Shown in pieces: positions 6,293-10,357 of a stretch of DNA of 10,357 nt (its first letter is position 1; the number at the start of each line of letters is the position of its first letter). The position numbers were made by a program, and so were the translations under genes. A model generated the notes under the pieces. That model was not told the DNA's origin, did no database searches, and saw only the letters and a program-made list of their open reading frames with translations. The stretch spans positions 4,297 to 14,653 of the forward strand of contig DBRA01000049.1 in NCBI GenBank assembly GCA_002305445.1, in the 5' to 3' direction. Origin of the DNA: Clostridiales bacterium UBA1380 (GTDB taxonomy: Bacteria > Bacillota > Clostridia > Oscillospirales > CAG-272).

Positions 6293-6733
6293 TTACTTCA
6301 CCTCGGTCTTTCCCCCGGCCGCCTCAATCTTTTCTTTCGCGGTCGCGGAAAAGACTGCAGCTTCCACGGTGAGTTTCTTGGTGAGCTCGCCGTCGCCTAA
6401 GACTTTGAGACCGTCTTTCGGCGCGCGGACTATCTTCCTTGCAAGCAGGTCTTCAAGCGTGACGGTGTCTCCGTCATTGTATACGTTGAGCGCGCCGACG
6501 TTGACGATGGCGTACTCGGTCGCGAATTTGTTGTGGAAGCCGCGTTTGGGCAGCTTTCTGTAAAGCGGGAGCTGGCCGCCTTCAAAGCCCGGACGGACGC
6601 CGCCGCCGGAGCGGGCGTTCTGGCCCTTGTGGCCCTTGCCCGCGGTTTTGCCGTTGCCGGATCCGGGGCCTCTGCCCTTGCGGAATGCGGCTCTTGCGGA
6701 ACCGGGAGCGGGTGATAATTCGTAAAGTTTCAT
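6293..6733 (-). CDS. rplO: 50S ribosomal protein L15
   Basis: L15 binds 23S rRNA through a long glycine- and arginine-rich N-terminal extension that threads into the subunit. The 146-residue protein starts MKLYELSPAPGSA. It carries the GRGPGSGNGKTAGKGHKGQ loop (21-39), the RSGGGVRPGFEGGQLPLYRKLPKRGF block (41-66), and the C-terminal globular part ending with GELTKKLTVEA (114-124). The open frame continues upstream to 6778, but the ATG at 6733 matches the family start and has AGGAGG upstream. It is followed by secY with a single base between stop and start, the usual close L15-SecY pairing. Confidence 0.98.
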   Translation of the reverse strand: MKLYELSPAPGSARAAFRKGRGPGSGNGKTAGKGHKGQNARSGGGVRPGFEGGQLPLYRKLPKRGFHNKFATEYAIVNVGALNVYNDGDTVTLEDLLARKIVRAPKDGLKVLGDGELTKKLTVEAAVFSATAKEKIEAAGGKTEVK

Positions 6734-6752
6734 TCTTCGATTCCTCCTGTCG

Positions 6753-6935
6753 TCAGTCAGCTTTACCGACACTGACAAGATGGGCGAGAACTTTGAGCTT
6801 GCCCGCGAGAACGGCGTCGTCCTCTAAGACAACGGCGTCCCCGATCTTGCGGAAGCCGAGCGAGGCGGCAGTCGCCTTCTGGTTCGGCTTGGCGGCGATA
6901 AGGCTTTTTATGAGGGTTACCTTGACTTTAGCCAT
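6753..6935 (-). CDS. rpmD: 50S ribosomal protein L30
   Basis: L30 is a small 23S-binding protein of the large subunit, absent in some bacteria but present in most Bacillota. The 60-residue protein matches the family length. Visible landmarks are the VTLIKSLIAAKPNQKATAASLG stretch (6-27), including the K-x5-K-x3-T/A-x2-LGLRK-type core, and the closing helix with VLAHLVSV. The AAGGAGG ribosome binding site lies within the 3' end of rpsE, 6 nt before the ATG, and the start overlaps the rpsE stop. rplO follows after 19 nt. The identification is firm from both sequence and position. Confidence 0.97.
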   Translation of the reverse strand: MAKVKVTLIKSLIAAKPNQKATAASLGFRKIGDAVVLEDDAVLAGKLKVLAHLVSVGKAD

Positions 6936-7449
6936 TGTTAGCCTCCTTGCCGAGGACGCGGCTGACGGAAACTCCTCTCGTCTTGGCGACCTCTTCGGCC
7001 GTGCGGAGCTGGCGCAGACCCTCGAACGTAGCCTTGACGACGTTGCCGGGGTTGTTGGAGCGCAGGCTCTTCGCGCGGATGTTCTTTATACCCGCGAGCT
7101 CGAGGACGGCGCGGGCCGTCTTACCGGCGATGATACCGGTACCGGGCATGGCCGGCTTGAGCAGAACGGAGCCGGAGCCGTACTGGCCCAGGACCTCGTG
7201 CGGGATCGTGGTGCCCATTAAGGACACGGTTATCATATTCTTCTTCGCGTCCGCGATGGCCTTGTTGATGGCCTCCGGAATCTCAGCGGACTTGCCGAGA
7301 CCGTAGCCGACGTGGCCGTTCTCGTCGCCGACGACCATGATCACGGCGAAGCGGGAAACGCGGCCGCCCTTGACGGTCTTAGATACGCGGCGGGTGTATA
7401 CGTGCTTTTCCTTGAGGTCAAGCGTCGCCGCGTCGATTTTCTCTGCCAT
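6928..7449 (-). CDS. rpsE: 30S ribosomal protein S5
   Basis: S5 lies at the back of the small subunit near the mRNA entry channel and affects decoding fidelity. The 173-residue protein has the N-terminal double-stranded-RNA-binding-like fold (about 15-78), with the family signature from KGGRVSRFAVIMVVGD (27-42) through GHVGYGLGKSAE (45-56). The C-terminal domain includes LKPAMPGTGIIAG (97-109) and SNNPGNVVKATFEGL (131-145). The start ATG follows GGGAG. Its last codons overlap rpmD by 8 nt (ATGGCTAA holds both the rpmD start and the rpsE stop), so the two are probably translationally coupled. Length is slightly above the E. coli protein (167), mostly at the ends. Confidence 0.98.
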   Translation of the reverse strand: MAEKIDAATLDLKEKHVYTRRVSKTVKGGRVSRFAVIMVVGDENGHVGYGLGKSAEIPEAINKAIADAKKNMITVSLMGTTIPHEVLGQYGSGSVLLKPAMPGTGIIAGKTARAVLELAGIKNIRAKSLRSNNPGNVVKATFEGLRQLRTAEEVAKTRGVSVSRVLGKEANNG

Positions 7450-7495
7450 ATTAGTTATTTCTCCCTGATATTGAATATAGGATGCCGCGCCGGAT

Positions 7496-7510
7496 GCGTT
7501 CGTTTAACGC
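7496..7510 (-). repeat. Short inverted repeat upstream of rpsE
   Basis: GCGTT and AACGC arms surround a 5-nt loop, giving a 5-bp stem. It lies between the stronger hairpin at 7527-7543 and the rpsE ribosome binding site. A stem this short could occur by chance. Confidence 0.3.
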
Positions 7511-7526
7511 GCTCCCGATGCGATAC

Positions 7527-7543
7527 CGCGCCGGGGCGGCGCG
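7527..7543 (-). repeat. Perfect GC-rich inverted repeat upstream of rpsE
   Basis: CGCGCCG and CGGCGCG flank a CCC loop on the transcript strand, giving seven consecutive GC pairs. This is among the strongest short hairpins visible in the window. It sits about 78 nt upstream of the rpsE start codon, with no following U-tract. Confidence 0.55.
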
Positions 7544-7615
7544 ACAGTGTACAAACCGGAGAATCGTTGCCCTTGTCTGATCCCGCCGCGGACGATAAGT
7601 CGCGCGGCGCGTAAA

Positions 7616-7975
7616 TCAGAACTTCAGGCCGCCCTCGCGGGCGCCTGCGGCAAGCTCCGATACACGGCCATGGTAGATATAGCCGCCGCGGTCGAAGACC
7701 ACGTTTTCGATGCCGGCTGCGACAGCACGCTGTGCGATCGTAGCGCCGACCTTCTTTGCAGCGGCCTTGTTAGAACCGAGACCCTCAAAGCCGGCTTCCA
7801 CGGTGGACGCGGAGACAAGCGTCACGCCCTTGACGTCGTCGATGATCTGGGCGTAGATATGCGCGTTGGAGCGATAAACCGCGAGGCGCGGACGCTCGGC
7901 CGTACCGCTTATCTTGTTGCGGACACGGAAGTGTCTTTTACGGCGCGCGATGTTTGAATCTTTTCTCGAAACCAT
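7616..7975 (-). CDS. rplR: 50S ribosomal protein L18
   Basis: L18 binds 5S rRNA and, with L5, docks it into the central protuberance. The 119-residue length is typical. Visible landmarks are the basic N-terminus (RRKRHFRVRNKISGTAERPRL, 11-31), the LAVYRSNAHIYAQIIDD strand (31-47), and the C-terminal signature from FDRGGYIYHGRV (94-105) through LAAGAREGGLKF (108-119). The ATG follows AAAGGAG at 11 nt, 21 nt after rplF. It ends in TGA and is followed by a 166-nt spacer before rpsE, a junction that is normally much tighter. Confidence 0.98.
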   Translation of the reverse strand: MVSRKDSNIARRKRHFRVRNKISGTAERPRLAVYRSNAHIYAQIIDDVKGVTLVSASTVEAGFEGLGSNKAAAKKVGATIAQRAVAAGIENVVFDRGGYIYHGRVSELAAGAREGGLKF

Positions 7976-7996
7976 ATCGTTCTCGTCTCCTTTCCT

Positions 7997-8542
7997 TTAT
8001 TTCGCCTTGCCGGCCTTACCGGCCTTGCGGCGGATCTTTTCGTTCGCGTACTTGACGCCCTTGCCCAGGTACGGCTCCGGCGGACGCTTGGAGCGTATCT
8101 GCGCCGCGATCTCGCCGACGCGCTGCTTGTCAGCGCCCTTGACGATGATCGTGTTCGGGGTCGGTACGTCAAAGGTTATGCCGTCTTTTTCCTCGAACGA
8201 GATGGTGTGCGAGTAGCCGAGGTTGAGTACGAGCGTTTTGCCCTGCTTCGTTGCGCGGTAGCCGACGCCGTTGATCTCGAGCGTCTTGGAAAAGCCGGTC
8301 TTGACGCCTTCGACCATGTTGTTGATGAGAGCGCGGGTCATGCCGTGCAGCGCGCGCGTTTTGTTTTCGTCATCCGGGCGGACGACGGTCAGGATACCCT
8401 TATCCTGCTTTATCTCCATGATGGCGGGCAGGTCCTGCGTCAGGGTGCCGAGCGGCCCCTTGACCGTGACGGTGTTACCGTCAGAGACCTTTACCTCGAC
8501 GCCAGCCGGGATGGTTATAGGTTCTCTTCCGATTCTCGACAT
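7997..8542 (-). CDS. rplF: 50S ribosomal protein L6
   Basis: L6 sits near the base of the L7/L12 stalk and contacts the sarcin-ricin region of 23S rRNA. The 181-residue protein starts MSRIGREPITIP, the standard L6 N-terminus, and contains two tandem L6 repeats (about 10-82 and 90-165). The conserved C-terminal block RPPEPYLGKGVKYANEKIRRK (153-173) is intact. The frame extends upstream to an ATG at 8596 inside rpsH, but the start at 8542 matches the family and has AAGGAGGAG just upstream. It lies 19 nt after rpsH and 21 nt before rplR, consistent with one transcript. Confidence 0.98.
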   Translation of the reverse strand: MSRIGREPITIPAGVEVKVSDGNTVTVKGPLGTLTQDLPAIMEIKQDKGILTVVRPDDENKTRALHGMTRALINNMVEGVKTGFSKTLEINGVGYRATKQGKTLVLNLGYSHTISFEEKDGITFDVPTPNTIIVKGADKQRVGEIAAQIRSKRPPEPYLGKGVKYANEKIRRKAGKAGKAK

Positions 8543-8561
8543 TTCATTCTCCTCCTTTTCC

Positions 8562-8960
8562 TTACCAGACAAAGGCGAGAATCTCGCCGCCGACATTCTC
8601 GCGGCGAGCGAGCTTATCGGTCATAATGCCCTTGGAAGTGGATACGATGGCTATACCGAGTCCGTTCATGACCTTCGGCATATCTTCGGCGCCTGCGTAG
8701 ATACGAAGGCCCGGTTTGGATACGCGGCGAAGGCCGCTGATCACTCTGGACTTTCCGGGGCCGTATTTGAGAGTTACGCGGATGATGCCCTGTTTGCCGT
8801 CTTCGATGATCTGAACGCCCTTGATATAGCCCTCGGCGAGGAGTATATCGGCGATGGCCTTCTTCATGTTCGAGGCGGGGATGTCCACGGTCTCGTGCTT
8901 TGCGGTGTTTGCGTTGCGGATGCGCGTGAGCATATCCGCTATAACGTCCGACATCTGCAT
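8562..8960 (-). CDS. rpsH: 30S ribosomal protein S8
   Basis: S8 binds helix 21 of 16S rRNA and nucleates the central domain; in E. coli it is also the translational repressor of the spc operon. The 132-residue product begins MQMSDVIADMLTRIRNA, the normal S8 start, and ends with the family signature GLGIAIVSTSKGIMTD…ARRENVGGEILAFVW (101-132). The frame stays open upstream to 9023, but that extension has no S8 homology, and AAGGAGAG sits 7 nt before the chosen ATG. A long structured spacer precedes the gene, while rplF follows after 19 nt. Whether S8 represses its own cluster here, as in E. coli, cannot be read from the sequence. Confidence 0.98.
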   Translation of the reverse strand: MQMSDVIADMLTRIRNANTAKHETVDIPASNMKKAIADILLAEGYIKGVQIIEDGKQGIIRVTLKYGPGKSRVISGLRRVSKPGLRIYAGAEDMPKVMNGLGIAIVSTSKGIMTDKLARRENVGGEILAFVW

Positions 8961-9012
8961 TTTGTGTCTCTCCTTATGCAAGTTTCGTTTATTCTTGCCG
9001 CTTGCGCCTTTT

Positions 9013-9032
9013 GTTCGGCTCAAGCCGCGAAC
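9013..9032 (-). repeat. Stem-loop upstream of rpsH
   Basis: GTTCG and CGAAC arms pair around an inner GC-TTGA-GC with a two-base CG bulge on one side; an alternative pairing uses CGGC-TTGA-GCCG inside GTT/AAC. It lies about 53 nt before the rpsH start codon and is followed by AAAAGG rather than a U-run. It could affect access to the rpsH ribosome binding site or be an RNase processing point, but this is inference only. Confidence 0.4.
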
Positions 9033-9147
9033 CGGGGGTTAATGCATTACAGATCTGCCGCCCATGCAGCCGCTGAAGTACCGTTCGGCGTCCGTCGGGC
9101 GAGTCGATGTTCGCAGCCGCCTGAATATAACCCTGATGGACTCTTTA

Positions 9148-9170
9148 GGACGCGCCCTGCGGCGCTGTCC
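9148..9170 (-). repeat. Inverted repeat / stem-loop in rpsN-rpsH spacer
   Basis: The transcript strand reads GGAC-A-GCGCC-GCAG-GGCGC-GTCC, a 9-bp GC-rich stem with one bulged A and a GCAG loop. No U-tract follows, so it is more likely an mRNA structural element (stability, processing or regulation) than a terminator. The structure was read by eye and no folding energy was calculated. Confidence 0.5.
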
Positions 9171-9233
9171 GGCGATACCTTTAAAAGGCGGCAAACCTTT
9201 TATTGCATTCCTACCGGCAAGTGGAGCGTATTT

Positions 9234-9419
9234 TTACCAGCTGGCCTTGCGAACGCCCGGGATCTCGCCTTTGTACGCGAGGTTGCGGAAGCAGATGCGG
9301 CAGATGCCGTATTTGCGCAGATATCCGTGCGGGCGGCCGCAGATCTTGCAGCGGTTGTAGCGGCGAGTAGAGAATTTCGGTTCTCTCTGCTGCTTAAGGA
9401 TCATTGATGTTTTAGCCAT
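9234..9419 (-). CDS. rpsN: 30S ribosomal protein S14, zinc-binding type Z
   Basis: S14 is a small-subunit head protein that contacts 16S rRNA and S3/S10. At 61 residues this is the short type (type Z), not the roughly 90-100-residue cysteine-free form of E. coli. Four cysteines in CxxC pairs, C24/C27 and C40/C43, make the zinc site, and the family block CKICGRPHGYLRKYGICRIC is intact. The C-terminus GVRKASW is typical. The start ATG follows GAGG at 11 nt, 18 nt after rplE. After its stop comes the longest non-coding gap of the window, before rpsH. Firmicutes often keep a second, zinc-free S14 gene elsewhere for zinc starvation; none is seen here. Confidence 0.98.
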   Translation of the reverse strand: MAKTSMILKQQREPKFSTRRYNRCKICGRPHGYLRKYGICRICFRNLAYKGEIPGVRKASW

Positions 9420-9437
9420 ATCGTCTTTGTCCTCGCT

Positions 9438-9977
9438 TTACTTCGCAAAGGGCGCGCCCATCAGCGTGAGCAGCTCTTTGGCTTCTTCGTCCGTCTTCGC
9501 CGTGGTGACGAAGGCGATGTCCATGCCGCGGATCTTTTCGACCTTGTCGTATTCTATCTCGGGGAAGATCAGCTGCTCCTTCAGACCGAGGGAGTAGTTG
9601 CCTCTGCCGTCGAATGCGTCGGGATTGATTCCCTTGAAGTCGCGGACGCGCGGCAGCGCGAAGTTGAAGAGGCGATCCATGAACTCGTACATTCTGTCCC
9701 CGCGGAGCGTAACCTTAACGCCTATCTTCATGCCCTCGCGGAGCTTGAAGTTAGCGACGGACTTCTTCGCATATGTCGGAACAGGCTTCTGGCCGGTGAT
9801 GAGGCCGACTTCATCGATGACGCTGTCGATCACCTTGGTGTTTTCCTTGGCGTCGCCGCAGCCGACGTTGACAACGATCTTATCGAAGCGCGGGATCTCC
9901 ATCACGGAGCCGTATGCGAACTTCTTCATAAGGGCGGGAGCGACTTCGTTCTTATATAAATCTTTAAGTCTAGGCAT
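9438..9977 (-). CDS. rplE: 50S ribosomal protein L5
   Basis: L5 binds 5S rRNA together with L18 and forms part of the central protuberance, touching S13 and P-site tRNA. The 179-residue length is normal for bacterial L5. Conserved segments are visible in order: VVNVGCGDAKEN (35-46), LITGQKP (59-65), the TLRGDRMYEF block (90-99), LPRVRDFKG (108-116) and GNYSLGLKEQLIFPEI (126-141). The ATG has a strong AAGGAGGG site 8 nt upstream that overlaps the TAA of rplX, so translation is probably coupled. Its 5S partner L18 and its contact S13 are both encoded in this window. Confidence 0.98.
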   Translation of the reverse strand: MPRLKDLYKNEVAPALMKKFAYGSVMEIPRFDKIVVNVGCGDAKENTKVIDSVIDEVGLITGQKPVPTYAKKSVANFKLREGMKIGVKVTLRGDRMYEFMDRLFNFALPRVRDFKGINPDAFDGRGNYSLGLKEQLIFPEIEYDKVEKIRGMDIAFVTTAKTDEEAKELLTLMGAPFAK

Positions 9978-9991
9978 TTATCGTTCCCTCC

Positions 9992-10309
9992 TTACAGCGC
10001 AGCGCCGCACTTGGCGCAGACGCGGACTTTCTTGTCGCCGTCCATTTTGATCTTGGAGCGGACGCCCTTGCCGCACTTGGAGCAGTAGAGCTGTACCTTC
10101 GACGCGTAAATGGCGCCCTCGACCTCGTGGATGCCGCCTTCCTCGCCCTGACGGCGCGGCTTGACGTGCTTATGCACGATGTTGACCTTCTCGACGATGA
10201 CCTTGCCTTCTTCGGGGCTGACCTCGAGCACTTTGCCCTTCTTGCCCTTGTCGTTGCCGGAGATGACGATAACGGTATCGTCGCGGCGGACGTGCAGTTT
10301 CTTTATCAT
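9992..10309 (-). CDS. rplX: 50S ribosomal protein L24
   Basis: L24 is an early assembly protein of the large subunit that binds 23S rRNA near the exit of the peptide tunnel. The 105-residue protein begins with a KOW motif (about residues 7-34, including VISGNDKGKKGKV), followed by the conserved VNIVHKHVKP segment at 42-51. The C-terminal part carries two CxxC pairs (C76/C79 and C98/C101), which would form a zinc ribbon; this form is seen in many Bacillota and Thermus-like L24 proteins, whereas E. coli L24 lacks the cysteines. The ATG is preceded by AAGGAGG at 9 nt spacing. The gene lies 15 nt after rplN and 14 nt before rplE. Identification is secure; zinc binding is inferred from the cysteines. 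Confidence 0.97.
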   Translation of the reverse strand: MIKKLHVRRDDTVIVISGNDKGKKGKVLEVSPEEGKVIVEKVNIVHKHVKPRRQGEEGGIHEVEGAIYASKVQLYCSKCGKGVRSKIKMDGDKKVRVCAKCGAAL

Positions 10310-10324
10310 TTCGCCCGTCCTCCT

Positions 10325-10357
10325 TTACAGTACTTCCGGAGCGAGCGAAAGGATCTT
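10325..10357 (-). CDS. rplN: 50S ribosomal protein L14, C-terminal fragment
   Basis: Only the last ten codons and the TAA stop are inside the window; the gene continues past the right edge. The visible residues, KILSLAPEVL, match the usual C-terminus of L14 (…KI.SLAPEVL). L14 is a core protein of the large subunit that lies near the interface with the small subunit. Its place directly before rplX is the standard spc operon order. The stop is 15 nt before the rplX start, and the rplX ribosome binding site begins at this stop codon (TAAAGGAGG). The identification rests on ten residues plus synteny. Confidence 0.88.
   Translation of the reverse strand, partial: KILSLAPEVL

Larger units (their letters stand above)
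7450..7615 (-). other. 166-nt rplR-rpsE spacer with GC hairpins
   Basis: No plausible gene is visible. The spacer contains a perfect 7-bp GC inverted repeat (7527-7543) and a 5-bp one (7496-7510), plus a short AT-rich imperfect palindrome near 7471-7490 just before the rpsE ribosome binding site (GGGAG, about 11 nt from the ATG). There is no terminator-like U-run after either stem. The stretch looks like an untranslated, structured mRNA segment, but its role is unknown. Confidence 0.55.
8961..9233 (-). other. 273-nt rpsN-rpsH spacer with hairpins
   Basis: No reading frame with family resemblance or a usable ribosome binding site is visible on either strand, apart from the rpsH Shine-Dalgarno AAGGAGAG near 8968-8975. 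In transcript orientation the spacer holds three possible stem-loops: AAAAGG/CCTTTT with a 7-nt loop (about 9181-9199), a 9-bp GC stem with one bulge (9148-9170), and GTTCG/CGAAC with an inner 2-bp extension (9013-9032). None is followed by a clear run of U, so a simple intrinsic terminator is not indicated. The usual rpsN-rpsH junction in related clusters is a few tens of bases. Confidence 0.6.

Noticed and set aside
8961..9023. N-terminal extension of S8
   Set aside because: It begins at TTG, lacks S8 homology, and the Shine-Dalgarno and family start MQMSDVIADMLTRIRN both support 8960.
8271..9407. 378-codon plus-strand frame spanning the rpsN-rpsH spacer
   Set aside because: It covers rplF, rpsH and rpsN antisense, crosses the spacer without a coherent domain, and lacks a convincing ribosome binding site.
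1..10357. CRISPR array, tRNA/rRNA genes, insertion sequences, phage or defence genes
   Set aside because: No regularly spaced repeats, cloverleaf-like segments, transposase or phage domains are seen. The window is a conserved housekeeping cluster.

Overview
The window is a section of a bacterial S10-spc-alpha ribosomal protein cluster, and every gene lies on the minus strand, so transcription runs from high to low coordinates. In transcription order the genes are rplN (3' end only), rplX, rplE, rpsN, rpsH, rplF, rplR, rpsE, rpmD, rplO, secY, adk, map, a KOW-domain RNA-binding protein gene, infA, rpmJ, rpsM, rpsK, rpsD and rpoA. The window stops 30 bases past rpoA; rplQ is the usual next gene, but it is not visible.

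The source looks like a moderately GC-rich member of the Bacillota, most likely Clostridia. The reasons are the adk-map-KOW-infA-rpmJ order, rpsD lying inside the alpha cluster, the short zinc-type S14 (61 aa), cysteine-bearing (C+) S4 and L36, the zinc-lid adenylate kinase, and strong AGGAGG-type ribosome binding sites before most genes. This is inferred from family knowledge; no genus can be named.

Layout. 10357-7616 holds the 50S and 30S proteins L14 to L18. 7449-4975 holds S5, L30, L15 and the translocon subunit SecY. 4973-3218 holds adenylate kinase, methionine aminopeptidase and the KOW protein. 3191-2812 holds IF-1 and L36. 2632-31 holds S13, S11, S4 and RNA polymerase alpha. Most junctions are 1-50 nt or overlap (rpsE/rpmD by 8 nt, map/KOW by 4 nt as ATGA), which suggests one long transcript with coupled translation. 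Ribosome parts, the translocon, N-terminal Met removal, initiation and transcription are thus co-expressed.

Four spacers break this compact pattern: rpsN-rpsH (273 nt), rplR-rpsE (166 nt), rpmJ-rpsM (179 nt) and rpsD-rpoA (169 nt). Each contains GC-rich inverted repeats and no credible gene. No spacer exceeds 300 nt.

The gene content is ordinary core housekeeping, with no novel multi-gene system. The most notable point is infA: homology and the Shine-Dalgarno position indicate that the protein starts at a CTG (or ATT) codon rather than at the only nearby ATG. After that come the structured spacers, which are candidates for cis-regulatory RNA. The window contains no tRNA, rRNA, CRISPR array, insertion sequence or plus-strand gene that can be supported.
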